DNA from: Acidobacteriota bacterium
GTDB taxonomy: Bacteria > Acidobacteriota > UBA890 > WLXD01
Reading direction: 5' to 3'
NCBI GenBank assembly: GCA_012103255.1
Contig: WLXD01000002.1
Coordinates: 558,001 to 622,000, forward strand
Length of the DNA: 64,000 nucleotides
Within the stretch, counting starts at the first letter, position 1. Every line of letters starts with the position of its first letter. Shown here one piece after another: positions 20,648-31,701 of the stretch. The notes beneath the pieces are model-generated. The model was given only the letters and a program-made list of their open reading frames with translations, was not told the DNA's origin and did no database searches. The translations under genes and the position numbers were made by a program.

Positions 20648-20715
20648 TCATGCTCCATCGCGGCGGCCGGGCCCGAGGCGGCCTATCGGGTTATAGAACC
20701 ACCGAAGCCCGTTTC

Positions 20716-22644
20716 TTACGAGGGGGACGGCGACTCGTCCGGCAAGTCATCGCCCAGCGGCGGAGCTACACGACGCCAGCCGCGCCCCTGAAGCAGGAGT
20801 ACCGCGGCTTCGCGGCGGTTCCCGTCGAGTGCGAACCAGGCACGATCGCCATCGATGTACTCGGTCGTTTCGTCAACGGGTAGCGCCTCGGTGCCGTGCT
20901 GCACGACAAGCGGCAGCAGCGGTTCACGGGCGGGCTGCTTGGCTCGTAGCGGCGCCTCGATCTTGTCCTCAAGTTCCACCTCGAGCGGCTCGGGCACGTC
21001 ACCTCTCTCCCAGAGCTCAACCACTGCGCGGCCTCGCTCGAGCCACAGGGACCACACCGTGAGATCGCGACGATGAGCAAACAGCACGCCCACCTGGGCC
21101 TCGCGGACAACGTCGAGGCTCAGGTGTCCGTTCACCCGATCGAGGGCAACCCACGCGCGTGGGCAGTCGTACTCCTCCTCCATTCGCCGCGCGAACAGAA
21201 GATTCGCTTCTTCGTTGGGCGTCATGGCGACGGCGCCTGCGCGCTGTTCCGGCTGCGTACGCAACGCGATCCGCTCCGCCAGTCCATTGCCGAAGATCAC
21301 CTGGAACCCCTCTGCGAGCGCTCGATTGGCCCGATCGGCGTTGGACTCGATGATGATCGTTGCGCTACCGGCATCGCGAAACGCCTCTGCCACGGCGAGG
21401 GCCAATCCGTTCGCTCCCAGCACCACATAGCCGTTGTCGCCAGGTCGCCGGACGCCGAGGGCGTCGGCTATTGGTCCCATGGTCAGCCCCTGGATCACCA
21501 CGGTGCCGGCAATCACGAGGAACACGAGCGCGCTCAGCTCGGCTCCGCCTGCGATTCCGGCTCGATCGAGAGAAGTGGCGAACAATGAGGCCACGGCCGC
21601 GGCCACGATGCCGCGCGGTGCCACCCAACCAATAAACGCCTTCTCCTGAAGCGTCAGCCCACTCCCGTAGCTGCAGACCGCCACCTGAATCGGCCGCACT
21701 ACGAACATGAGAACCGCGACGACGCCAACTCCGGCGAGTCCGAGTCCCATCACGTCGTCGAGTCGCACCGATGCGGCCAGCAAGACGAAGAGCAGGCCGA
21801 TGAATAACACCGTCAGCTGTTCCTTGAACTCGGACAGCTCACGCGTAATCCGGCTGTTCATATTGCCCACGATGAGCCCGGCCGCGGTGACGGTAACGAT
21901 TCCGGTTTCTTCCATCATCGCGTCAGCGACCTGGTACAACGCCAGCACCATCGCGAGGGTGAAGATGTTTTCGAGCCCGTCTGGAACCAGTCGGTGGACA
22001 CGCAGCGCTCGCGCAATGAGCAGGCCACCGATGATGCCGAGCGGGAGTCCGATAGCGAACCGGAGAGCGAAGTGGGAGATGCCTTCCGCTGTAGAGGCTA
22101 GCGAGGTGGGCTGGATCAGAACTTCCAGCGCGACGACAGCGGTAATCGCGCCCACCGCGTCGATCAGGACTCCCTCGGCTTCGAGGATCGTTTGCGCAGC
22201 GCGCGTCACCCGGACCCGCCGCAGCAAAGGGGTGACTACGGTCGGCCCGGTGACGATCACCAACGCGCCAAACAACAGTGCCAGTCTCCAGTCCCACCCG
22301 AGAAGAAACCGGGCAGCCAGCGCCCCGCCGATCATCGTGATGAGAGCGCCGAGAGTCAGGAGACTGCGCACGACCCGGCCCTGAGCTCGCAACCGCGCCA
22401 GTTCGAGATTGAGACCACCTTCGAAGAGGATGATCGCAACCGCGAACCCGATGATCGCACTCAGTCCCTCGCCGAGGCTGTCGGGTTGAACCAGGCCGAG
22501 TCCCTCGGGTCCGAGGAACACTCCAACGGCCAGCAACACCACGATGCCGGGCACGCGCACGTGTCGTGCCAGGCCCTGGGCGAGTACGCCGGCCGCGAGG
22601 GCAATTCCGACTGTGAAGGCGGGGTTGGTAGCGGCGTGTTCCAT
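20716..22644 (-). CDS. CPA1/NhaP-type cation:proton antiporter with C-terminal TrkA-N domain
   Basis: 642 residues. The first 400 or so form a Na+/H+ exchanger domain with about 12 transmembrane segments, with TGPTVVTPLLRR and EAEGVLIDAVGA in the expected core helices. Residues around 405-530 form a TrkA-N NAD(H)-binding domain (VVLGANGLALAVAEAF, acidic IIESN). The tail is hydrophilic. It exchanges Na+ or K+ for protons with nucleotide gating, giving pH and salt homeostasis. It stands alone, divergent from chaN-pdz across 35 bases, so the two probably share a promoter region. Confidence 0.9.
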   Translation of the reverse strand: MEHAATNPAFTVGIALAAGVLAQGLARHVRVPGIVVLLAVGVFLGPEGLGLVQPDSLGEGLSAIIGFAVAIILFEGGLNLELARLRAQGRVVRSLLTLGALITMIGGALAARFLLGWDWRLALLFGALVIVTGPTVVTPLLRRVRVTRAAQTILEAEGVLIDAVGAITAVVALEVLIQPTSLASTAEGISHFALRFAIGLPLGIIGGLLIARALRVHRLVPDGLENIFTLAMVLALYQVADAMMEETGIVTVTAAGLIVGNMNSRITRELSEFKEQLTVLFIGLLFVLLAASVRLDDVMGLGLAGVGVVAVLMFVVRPIQVAVCSYGSGLTLQEKAFIGWVAPRGIVAAAVASLFATSLDRAGIAGGAELSALVFLVIAGTVVIQGLTMGPIADALGVRRPGDNGYVVLGANGLALAVAEAFRDAGSATIIIESNADRANRALAEGFQVIFGNGLAERIALRTQPEQRAGAVAMTPNEEANLLFARRMEEEYDCPRAWVALDRVNGHLSLDVVREAQVGVLFAHRRDLTVWSLWLERGRAVVELWERGDVPEPLEVELEDKIEAPLRAKQPAREPLLPLVVQHGTEALPVDETTEYIDGDRAWFALDGNRREAAVLLLQGRGWRRVAPPLGDDLPDESPSPS

Positions 22645-22679
22645 GGTCGGCGAGTATACAGAGACACCAGAAGGAGTCT

Positions 22680-23897
22680 GTGGTCTTGAAGAATCTCGCT
22701 ATTGCCGTGACGTTGGGAAGCATGCTCGCGGTGGCCTCGCCGGCGCTCGGGCAGGACGTGTTTGACCTGGAGATCGGCGACGTCGCTCGACGAGCCTCCA
22801 CTTTCACACCGCAGACCGACGTGATTGTCGCCACCGCCGACGGGGCCGAACTGTCGCCCGAAGAGATCGCAGCGCGACTCGCCGACACGCGATTGCTCCT
22901 GATCGGCGAGTCGCATACGACGATGGATTTCCATCGGATTCAAGCGCGGGTGCTCCGCGCCCTGCAGGCCACCGGGCGTAGCGTCCTGATTGGCCTGGAG
23001 ATGTTCCCGGTGACGGAGCAGCCGAGCCTCGACCGATGGAACGCCGGCGATTGGACCGACGACGAGTTCGTGACGAACTCCGAGTGGTACCAACATTGGG
23101 GCTACAACTGGCTGTACTACCGCGAGATCTTCGAGGTCGCCCGATCTGGCGGGTCGCACATGTTTGCCATCAACGCGCCGCGGGCCAGTGTCACCGCCGT
23201 GCGCCAGAAGGGACTCGACGGCCTCACAGCTGAGGAGCAGGTGGGTATCCCGCCGCGCATCGATACCGACGACGCCGACCACCTTCACTTGTTCAAGTCC
23301 TACTTCGCCGACGACACCGGTGGCACACATGGCGGCATGACGGACGAGATGTGGCAGTCCATGTTCGCGGCCCAGTGCACCTGGGACGGCGCCATGGCGT
23401 GGAACGCCGTACAGGCCCTGGAGTCGGCTGGCGATCCCGACGCGATCATGGTGGTCATAGTGGGCTCCGGCCACGTCGCCTACGGACTCGGCATCGCGCG
23501 CCAGGCGGCGGACTACTTCGAAGGGGAGATCGCGACCCTGATACCCGTCCCTGTGTCCGATTCAGACGGCGAGCCCACCGGCGTGGTGCGGGGCTCCTAC
23601 GCGGACTTCGTCTGGGGAATTCCGGGCGAGGCGCAGCCGCTGTATCCGAGCCTGGGCCTGTCGGTCACCGACTCCGACGAAGGACTGAGTGTCCTGTTCG
23701 GCGATCCCGAGAGCCTCGGTGGCAAGGCTGGGATCGCGGCGGGCGACAAGATCCTCACGATCGACGGCTGGACCGTGCCGAACAAGCTCACGTACAACCG
23801 CATCATGGCCGACAAGCGGTGGGGTGATCACGTGGAACTGGTAGTCGAGCGCGCGGGCGCACGCCAGGAATTCCCGATCGCGCTGCGACGCAACTGA
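22680..23897 (+). CDS. Exported ChaN-like (haem-uptake-type) protein with C-terminal PDZ domain
   Basis: 405 residues: signal peptide to about ALG|QD, a ChaN domain (about 50-290) with LLIGESHTTMDFHRIQ and VLIGLEMFPVTEQP plus a late GSGHVAYG, and a PDZ-like domain at the end (LGGKAGIAAGDKILTIDG). ChaN-domain proteins are reported to bind haem; enzymatic activity is unproven. AAGGAG at 22671-22676 lies three bases from GTG 22680 and nine from TTG 22686, so the latter may be the real start (giving the cleaner signal MKNLAIAVTLG). The PDZ suggests assembly with another periplasmic or membrane partner. The stop is three bases from the convergent gene. Confidence 0.87.
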   Translation: MVLKNLAIAVTLGSMLAVASPALGQDVFDLEIGDVARRASTFTPQTDVIVATADGAELSPEEIAARLADTRLLLIGESHTTMDFHRIQARVLRALQATGRSVLIGLEMFPVTEQPSLDRWNAGDWTDDEFVTNSEWYQHWGYNWLYYREIFEVARSGGSHMFAINAPRASVTAVRQKGLDGLTAEEQVGIPPRIDTDDADHLHLFKSYFADDTGGTHGGMTDEMWQSMFAAQCTWDGAMAWNAVQALESAGDPDAIMVVIVGSGHVAYGLGIARQAADYFEGEIATLIPVPVSDSDGEPTGVVRGSYADFVWGIPGEAQPLYPSLGLSVTDSDEGLSVLFGDPESLGGKAGIAAGDKILTIDGWTVPNKLTYNRIMADKRWGDHVELVVERAGARQEFPIALRRN

Positions 23898-23900
23898 ACG

Positions 23901-26423
23901 CTACTTCTTCAACTGCACTTTCCACGCACTGCGACCGTGCGTGAACGCGTAGAGATACCGTTTGGCTCCGACACGCTGCAGCTGAAGTGACTCCGTGACG
24001 TAATTACCGAACCCGGTGTTTTCCTGTGCCCAGGTGTCGCCGCGATCCGTCGAGACGAACACACCGAGATCGGTGCCGACGAACAGGCGATCGGTGTTCT
24101 CGGGGTCGACCACGATCACGTGGACAGGGATGTCGGGCAGGCCGGTGGCGCCCTTCCCGTCGATGGCCGTCCACCGCTTGCCGCCGTTGACACTGCGAAA
24201 CACATGCTTGCCACCGAATCCACCGTAAGTGACGTAGATCACGTCCGGTGCGTCCGGATCGAACGCCACCCAGGTGGCCCACGCCTGGCGCGCTCGCTTG
24301 GATGGCCATGTCGTGGCGGCGCCCGCTGTGGCCGCCGCATCCGTTACGTGAATGAAGCCAGTCTCGGTGGCCGCAACGACGCGATCCGAATCCAGCGGAT
24401 GCACCGCGATCGCTGTCGCTCGCCCCTTCAGTGGCGCACTCGCCGCCACCCAGAGTTCCGCACCGTTGTTCGTGCGGAACACGCTTCGGGACCCGAGGTA
24501 GAGCCGTTCCGGGCCCTGCGGATCCATCGTGAGGGGGGGGATGAACACGAAACTCCCGCCCGGATCGAGAAAGCGACCGTCTACCGGAGGTAAGCCGTTG
24601 CGCACTCCAGTGAGTGTTGTGCCGCCGTCGACCGTCTTCACGACATTGCCGCTCTGTGACTGCACATAGAAGATGTTCGGATCGGTCGGATCGATCGCCA
24701 CGTAGCCGCCGTCGCCGCCGAACACGCGCGTCCAACGGGACGCTGAGCCGCGCGAGCGACGCATCTGCGTGCCGTTGTCTTGGGTGCCCCCGATAAACGA
24801 CTTCCCGTCCGGGAACGCCATGCCCTGATAGAACTGCGTGATCGGCAGGTCGTCGCCGAGATGCGTGAACTTGATCGCGCTGTTGGCAGGACTGCAGAGT
24901 GCCGCCGGGCCCACGCTGACCGGGGCGCGGGCGTTGTCGCTCCACCAGAAGCCACCGTCGTTGCCGATGTACACCGTCTGATTCTGCGCACCGTCGTAGC
25001 CCGGATCAAAGACCAAGACGTGCTGATCGGCATGGATGCGTGAGTCGGTATCGTTGGCCGCCCAGTAGTAAGACGCCGGCCCCCAATTCTGGCCGCCGTC
25101 CGAGGAACGGAACCAATCAACCCCGCCGGCCCAGACCGTGTCCGGATCCGTGGGATCCACGGCGATGGCGTTCACGTACCACCCCATCGGGAGCACGGTG
25201 TTCGCCGTGTCGAAGCCACATACCTCCAGGGACATCAGCACCGGATTGTGGAGCAGGAACGTGTTGTGCTCAGCGGCCGAGTTGTTGCGCACTGTTGCCT
25301 GCCAACTCCCCTTGCTACCACCGCTGTCGGAGCGAAATACGGCATGCAGCGCCTGCTGGTAGATCCCCGGACGATTGCTCGCCGCCAGCGCGTAGATCAC
25401 GTTCTGATCAGACGGCGCCAAGGCCAATGACGTGCGCCCCATGCCCGGATCCTTCAGCACGCGCTTGGCCCGGGCTCGCTTCGCTGAGGCGTCGCCAAAG
25501 CGGTACACCGATGCCTGCACGAAGGTTCCGCAGCTGGCGAACAAGACGTCCTCAGCGCGATCGGTGCGGATCGCCAGATCGAGGCAGCCACCTTTCTCCT
25601 TGGCTCGGAGGATGCGCGTCCAGGTGGTGCCGCCGTCGGCACTTCGATGCACGCCGGTGCGCGTAGCAGCGTAGATCCGTGCTCCATCCGGTGAGAACAC
25701 CAACTCGTTGACGAACCAGAAGTCCTCGCCGTCGGTTCCCGGCAGCTGAGTCCACGTCCCACCCGCGTTACTGGTCCGGAAAATACCGCCGCCGCGCAGC
25801 GGAAGGCCGGTTCCGCGCACGTCCTCGCGGAAGTACCCCTCGCCCGTCCCTGCCAGCAGCGTCCGCGAATCGGTCGGATGCATCGCCATCGAATTCACCG
25901 CCACGTTGTCGAGCCCCTCGCCGGCGAACTTCCATGGCCCGTCCGGACCCCGATTCGTCTTCCAGACGCCACCAGAAACGGCGCCAAGGTAGAGCGTGCC
26001 GGCGTTGCCGGGGTCCACGACGATGACTCGCGCGCGGCCGCCGACATTGGTCGGACCGATGGCCTCCCAGCCGCCCTTGAAATCGCCGTCTCGTGCCCGG
26101 CGCGCGGTTCGGGCCTCGGAATCCGAGAGCAGACGATCCGCTGCCAGTGAGTACATCGGCATACGCGCGGCCTGCTGCTCGGCCTGCGCATAAGCGGAAC
26201 GGGTGTCGATCTGCTGATCGAGAGGAAGGCGCTTTGCGTTGTGGAACTGCTGCGCGAGCTGGGGTGCGCCGTAGGGAACCGGTAGGCGCTGCTCGACCGC
26301 CTCGAGTTTCGCCGCAACCCCGTCGGGCATTCGCGCTGCGGGCGGCGTGGATTCCTGCCCAACATGCAGAACCATCATCAACCCAATGGCGGCCAGGCCC
26401 ATCGCCTGCCAACTGCTGCGCAT
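23901..26423 (-). CDS. Large exported BNR/sortilin-like beta-propeller protein
   Basis: 840-residue exported protein. After a signal anchor (MRSSWQAMGLAAIGLMMVLH) and a Gln/Ala-rich helical stretch come many BNR or Asp-box repeats (for example SNAGGTW, SADGGTTW, SSDGGQNW, SVNGGKRW, STDRGDTW), typical of 10-bladed VPS10/sortilin-like or photosystem-stability-like propellers. No sialidase or protease catalytic residues are evident, so it is most likely a binding or surface protein. ATG 26423 follows GGGAG; a longer start at 26498 is unlikely. A run of eight G (plus strand 24533-24540) lies in codons for FIPPLTM. Divergent from the NUDIX gene. Confidence 0.85.
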   Translation of the reverse strand: MRSSWQAMGLAAIGLMMVLHVGQESTPPAARMPDGVAAKLEAVEQRLPVPYGAPQLAQQFHNAKRLPLDQQIDTRSAYAQAEQQAARMPMYSLAADRLLSDSEARTARRARDGDFKGGWEAIGPTNVGGRARVIVVDPGNAGTLYLGAVSGGVWKTNRGPDGPWKFAGEGLDNVAVNSMAMHPTDSRTLLAGTGEGYFREDVRGTGLPLRGGGIFRTSNAGGTWTQLPGTDGEDFWFVNELVFSPDGARIYAATRTGVHRSADGGTTWTRILRAKEKGGCLDLAIRTDRAEDVLFASCGTFVQASVYRFGDASAKRARAKRVLKDPGMGRTSLALAPSDQNVIYALAASNRPGIYQQALHAVFRSDSGGSKGSWQATVRNNSAAEHNTFLLHNPVLMSLEVCGFDTANTVLPMGWYVNAIAVDPTDPDTVWAGGVDWFRSSDGGQNWGPASYYWAANDTDSRIHADQHVLVFDPGYDGAQNQTVYIGNDGGFWWSDNARAPVSVGPAALCSPANSAIKFTHLGDDLPITQFYQGMAFPDGKSFIGGTQDNGTQMRRSRGSASRWTRVFGGDGGYVAIDPTDPNIFYVQSQSGNVVKTVDGGTTLTGVRNGLPPVDGRFLDPGGSFVFIPPLTMDPQGPERLYLGSRSVFRTNNGAELWVAASAPLKGRATAIAVHPLDSDRVVAATETGFIHVTDAAATAGAATTWPSKRARQAWATWVAFDPDAPDVIYVTYGGFGGKHVFRSVNGGKRWTAIDGKGATGLPDIPVHVIVVDPENTDRLFVGTDLGVFVSTDRGDTWAQENTGFGNYVTESLQLQRVGAKRYLYAFTHGRSAWKVQLKK

Positions 26424-26532
26424 AGATCTTCTCCCAGGCTTCGCGGCGGCGGGCAAAACGGGGACTCCCGACAACCGTATTCTAGAGAGCGAATTCATCG
26501 CGTTACAGTCCGGTCACTCTGAAGTCTCTCCC

Positions 26533-27204
26533 ATGTCCGACCTCCTCGAATCGATCGACGCGCTCGCTGGCCACTTGAAGGCTGCCCTGGCGGCACCGCT
26601 CCCGGGCGTCGAGGCCCAGCTGCTCATGTCGCCCGCACCCCGGCGCGGCTGGAAGCCGAACCTGTTCCCCGACGATTGCCGGCAGGCTGCAGTGCTGCTC
26701 GTGACGTACGCGTCGTCCGATGGCCCACGGCTGGTGCTCACGCAACGCCGCGAGGACCTCCCCGATCACCCCGGCCAGGTGTCGTTTCCCGGCGGCGAGA
26801 TCGAGGGTGACGAGACACACGTGGAGGCCGCACTGCGCGAGGCCAACGAAGAGGTCGGCCTCGATCCGGAAGTCGTCGAAATCGTGGGAAGGCTGACCTC
26901 GCTGCATGTGCCCGTGAGCAACTTCGTGCTCCACCCCGTGGTGGGGATCGCTCGGAGCCATCCGCACCTGGCCCCCGAGGACGCCGAGGTCGCCCAGATC
27001 CTCGAACCGCGGCTCACCTCACTCGCCTCGCACGACGAACAAGGATTGGAGCGGTGGCAACGCCCGAACAGCGAGCCCTGGGTGCCGTTCTTCCACGTCG
27101 GAGGCCTGAAGGTTTGGGGGGCGACTGCGATGGTCCTTGCCGAATTTCTCGCCGCGCTGGGCGCCCCGCCCGCCGCCTGGACGCCCGGCCAGACATCCGA
27201 TTGA
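26533..27204 (+). CDS. nudL: NUDIX hydrolase, CoA pyrophosphatase-like
   Basis: 223-residue NUDIX hydrolase. The Nudix box is complete (GGEIEGDETHVEAALREAN, then EEVGL), preceded by the CoA-type UPF0035 segment LTQRREDLPDHPGQVSFP. This signature marks the NudL/YeaB/PCD1 group that cleaves CoA or acyl-CoA to phosphopantetheine and 3',5'-ADP. Cytosolic. ATG 26533 fits the family start; the frame is open upstream but overlaps the divergent gene's leader. Stand-alone gene 67 bases before the TRAP binding protein. Confidence 0.88.
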   Translation: MSDLLESIDALAGHLKAALAAPLPGVEAQLLMSPAPRRGWKPNLFPDDCRQAAVLLVTYASSDGPRLVLTQRREDLPDHPGQVSFPGGEIEGDETHVEAALREANEEVGLDPEVVEIVGRLTSLHVPVSNFVLHPVVGIARSHPHLAPEDAEVAQILEPRLTSLASHDEQGLERWQRPNSEPWVPFFHVGGLKVWGATAMVLAEFLAALGAPPAAWTPGQTSD

Positions 27205-27271
27205 GCCCCGCTCGGGTGTTACTCTCGGACGCAACTGACTACGGATGCGTCGCACCCAAGGAACAACACCA

Positions 27272-28396
27272 ATGACTGATCGCAAGCCTGTTGACCGCCG
27301 TAGTTTCGTCAAGCGCGCCACGGGCGTAGCCGCCGGCGCAGTGGCCGTCGGTGCGTGCGGTGGCGCTGGAGGAGAGGCGCCCGCGGTTCAGACGAACCCT
27401 CGCATCCGCTGGCGACTCACGTCGTCGTTCCCCCGCAGCATCGACACTTTGTTCGGTTCCACCGAATACCTGGCGCAGCGCGTAGAGGCGATGAGCGACG
27501 GGAGGTTCTCGATTCGCTCGTATCCGGCAGGCGAGATCGTTCCGCCATTCCAGGTTCTCGATGCCGTGCAGCAGGGCACGGTTCAGCTCGGCCATGCAGC
27601 CAGCTACTACTTCACCGGCAAGAACCCGGCGCTCGCCTTCGATGCCGGGGTGCCATTCGGGCTATCGGCACGCCAGCAGCACTCGTGGATCTACGAAGGC
27701 GGAGGCGAAGCGCTGGTCAACGAGCTCTTCGCCGACTTCAACGTCATGTCGTTTCCCGCGGGCTCTACCGGCACTCAGATGGGTGGCTGGTTCCGCGATG
27801 AACTGAGCGGCCTGGCCGATCTCGGTGGTCTCAAGATGCGGATACCGGGCCTTGGCGGCGAGGTCATGAGTCGCCTGGGCGTGGCCGTTCAGGTGCTCGC
27901 CGGCGGTGAGATCCAGCAGGCGCTGGAGCGCGGGGCGATCGATGCAACCGAGTGGGTCGGCCCCTACGACGACGAGAAGATGGGCCTCAACGACGTGGCC
28001 AACTACTACTACTACCCGGGATGGTGGGAGCCGGGCCCAACGCTGTCGTTCTACGTGAATCGCGACGCCTTCGCCGAGCTCCCCGCCAGCTATCAAGAGA
28101 TGCTGCGAAGCGCCACGATCGAGACGGCTCAGATCCTGACCGCCCGCTACGACAACGTGAATCCCCCGGCGCTCGACCGACTCGTCGCTGGTGGAACGCA
28201 GCTCCGGCCATTCCCGCAGGACGTGATGGAAGCGGCCTACCGCGAGTCCTTCGACCTGTACGAGACGCAGGCGTCGGCGGATCCCGCGTACCGCAAGCTG
28301 TTCGAGGCCTGGAAGCAGTTCCGATCTGTCTCGGACCGTTGGTTCGGCACGGCCGAGTGGGAGTACGCGCGGTTCGCCCATGGCCGCGAGGCCTAG
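27272..28396 (+). CDS. TRAP transporter solute-binding lipoprotein (TakP/DctP-like, Tat signal)
   Basis: 374-residue periplasmic binding protein. The N-terminus has a twin-arginine motif DRRSFVKRA (R9-R10), then a lipobox VGAC, so it is probably Tat-exported and lipidated. The body matches the TakP group that binds 2-oxoacids such as pyruvate: WRLTSSFPRSIDT, GVQMGGWF-like QMGGWFRDE, DATEWVGPYDDEK and YYYYPGWWEPGPT. ATG 27272 follows AAGGA by eight bases. Its membrane partners are on the other strand (31667 to 29785). The substrate assignment is by family resemblance; the binding residues themselves were not aligned. Confidence 0.92.
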   Translation: MTDRKPVDRRSFVKRATGVAAGAVAVGACGGAGGEAPAVQTNPRIRWRLTSSFPRSIDTLFGSTEYLAQRVEAMSDGRFSIRSYPAGEIVPPFQVLDAVQQGTVQLGHAASYYFTGKNPALAFDAGVPFGLSARQQHSWIYEGGGEALVNELFADFNVMSFPAGSTGTQMGGWFRDELSGLADLGGLKMRIPGLGGEVMSRLGVAVQVLAGGEIQQALERGAIDATEWVGPYDDEKMGLNDVANYYYYPGWWEPGPTLSFYVNRDAFAELPASYQEMLRSATIETAQILTARYDNVNPPALDRLVAGGTQLRPFPQDVMEAAYRESFDLYETQASADPAYRKLFEAWKQFRSVSDRWFGTAEWEYARFAHGREA

Positions 28397-28488
28397 CGGC
28401 CGCATCACATCTCGGACTCTTTTGACCCGACGGGTGGCACCGACTCACTGCTAGACTGGCCTGGTCCCCTCCGAACTTGAGGCAAAGC

Positions 28489-29775
28489 ATGCTCCGTCAT
28501 CGAGCATTTGTCGTATTCGCGCTCGGACTCACGGCTGCGTCGGTGAGCACTCCCGCCGCACTGAGGGCCGCCGCCAGCGAACGCTTCCCCCAGCTCCCGT
28601 CCAATCCATACTGCCTCCGTGCAGCGTGCGGGTATGGCCGGGATGGCATCGACGCACCGTATCCCGGTGGTGGCCTTCGCGGCGAGGCCGCGCGCACCAT
28701 GGCTGCAGCCGACTCGATATTCCAGTCGTCGAACGCCTCTTTGCGATCGTGGGTCACGAGCCGGGAGATGAGTGGCGCTCCAGCGAACGCCAACGACATT
28801 TGGGGCTACGTCGCACCGTCGGGCCGCGAATACGCCATCGTCGGATTGCTCACCGGCACTGCCTTCGTCGAGGTCACCGACACGTCATCGCCGGTAGTGG
28901 TCGGATTCATTCCAGGTGCCGCCTCGAGCTGGCGGGACATGGCCGTCTACGGCGAGTACGCATACTCGGTGAATGAGACTCATGGCGGTGTCCAGATCAT
29001 CGACTTGCGTCGGATCGATCGCGGCAAGGTAAAGCTACTGGGCTCGTTCGACGGGGGCGGGCTACGCACGGCTCACAACATCGCCGTCAACCCGGACTCC
29101 GGCTACGCCTACCTGTTGGGAGCAAACATCGCCCGTGGCGGACTCGTCGCGCTCGACTTGTCGAACCCCGCCGCACCTCAGCTCGAACCCGTGGCCTGGG
29201 AAACGGCCTATGTGCACGACGTCATCGTCGTCACATACGACCGGTGCCCCTATCGCGGCCGCGAAATCGCGTTCGCGTTTACCGGTTCGCTCGGACTGCA
29301 CATCGTCGACGTCACCGACAAAGCCGCCCCGGAAACGCTCTCGCACCTGCGCTACGAGGGCGCCACCTACAGCCATAGCGGAGCCCTGAGCAGCAATGGA
29401 CGGGTGCTCTACCTCAACGACGAACTCGATGAGCGCGCGAGCGGCGGCGAAAAGGCACTCACGACGTACGTGATCCGCGTTGCCAACCCGGCCAAGCCTC
29501 GCCTCATCAGGCAGATCAACCCGGGCACCGAGGCCATCGACCACAACTCGATGGTGCAGAACGGGCGGCTGTTCATCTCCAGCTACACGGGCGGCCTGCG
29601 GATTCTCGATCTGCGCAATCGCACGAGTCCACGCGCGTACGGGCACTTCGACACCTACCCGGAGTCGGATGAGGCGAAGTTCCAGGGAGCCTGGGGCGTG
29701 TTTGCCGACTTCCCAAGCGGAACCGTCATCGTGTCGGACATCGCGCGCGGGCTGTTCGTTATCGAACCGCAGTAG
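28489..29775 (+). CDS. Exported LVIVD-repeat, choice-of-anchor B-type beta-propeller protein
   Basis: 428 residues with a signal peptide (MLRHRAFVVFALGLTAASVS). It then has LVIVD-type repeats (FVEVTDTSSPVVVGFIPG, VQIIDLRRI, LHIVDVTDK, LRILDLRN) and the choice-of-anchor B hallmarks NDIWGYV, HNIAVN and YSHSGALS. No C-terminal anchor is visible: the protein ends in FVIEPQ, so it may be soluble or fixed by a partner. ATG 28489 follows GAGG at 28479-28482. It lies between the TRAP binding protein (93 bases upstream, same strand) and the convergent TRAP permease genes. Function unknown. Confidence 0.85.
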   Translation: MLRHRAFVVFALGLTAASVSTPAALRAAASERFPQLPSNPYCLRAACGYGRDGIDAPYPGGGLRGEAARTMAAADSIFQSSNASLRSWVTSREMSGAPANANDIWGYVAPSGREYAIVGLLTGTAFVEVTDTSSPVVVGFIPGAASSWRDMAVYGEYAYSVNETHGGVQIIDLRRIDRGKVKLLGSFDGGGLRTAHNIAVNPDSGYAYLLGANIARGGLVALDLSNPAAPQLEPVAWETAYVHDVIVVTYDRCPYRGREIAFAFTGSLGLHIVDVTDKAAPETLSHLRYEGATYSHSGALSSNGRVLYLNDELDERASGGEKALTTYVIRVANPAKPRLIRQINPGTEAIDHNSMVQNGRLFISSYTGGLRILDLRNRTSPRAYGHFDTYPESDEAKFQGAWGVFADFPSGTVIVSDIARGLFVIEPQ

Positions 29776-29784
29776 CGCCGCGAC

Positions 29785-31103
<1,319 letters not shown>

Positions 31104-31107
<4 letters not shown>

Positions 31108-31667
31108 AGTTCCTCCCCCGAGGCGTCGAGTTCACCGGATCGCAAGAGCTGCACGCCGCGGATCAGCTCTGCTACGCCCTGCAGCGCAAGCAGCACGAAG
31201 GCGACGATGATCATCGTCTTGATCGGGTAGCGCGGCAGCCCCCCAGGATCAGGCGATCCCTCCAACACTGCCCAGGAATTTCTCACTGACGGCCATGACA
31301 CCCAGATCGAGAAGATCGAAAAGGGCAACAAGAACAGCGCCGTGCCGATCAAGTTGATGATCGTCTTGCCGCGACGCGACAGGCGGCCGTACAGCACATC
31401 CACCCGCACGTGGTTGTCATGCTTGAACGTGTAGGCAGCGCCGAGCAGAAACACGAGACTGAACAGGTACCACTGTGCTTCGAGGTACGCGTTCGAACTC
31501 AGGTTGATGCCGATGCCGCGCCCCAGATAGCGTGCCACCGCGTTGTACGCACCGATGAGCACCATCGCAAGCACCAACCATGACACCGCGCGGCCGGTCC
31601 GCTCCGTGAGCCGGTCGACCGTGCGCACGAAGAGGCTCGGATGTTCGACTTCAGTCGGCTCGGTCAC
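31104..31667 (-). CDS. TRAP transporter small permease (DctQ-like)
   Basis: 187-residue DctQ-type subunit with four transmembrane helices; the family motif VARYLGRGIGI and the DNHVRVDVLYGRLSRRG loop between helices 2 and 3 are visible. At 187 residues it is at the long end of the family, as expected for TakQ-type partners. Translationally coupled to the large permease. It starts 34 bases after the stop of the M24 peptidase-like gene, so the M24 gene may be part of the same transcript. Confidence 0.92.
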
Positions 31668-31701
31668 ATGCCCTCGCTAGATGCTGGCGGAAGCGGCGAG
31701 T

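Noticed and set aside
27272-28396. C4-dicarboxylate-specific binding protein
   Set aside because: The WVGPYDDEK and YYYYPGWWEPGP pattern is typical of the TakP 2-oxoacid group, not classic DctP.
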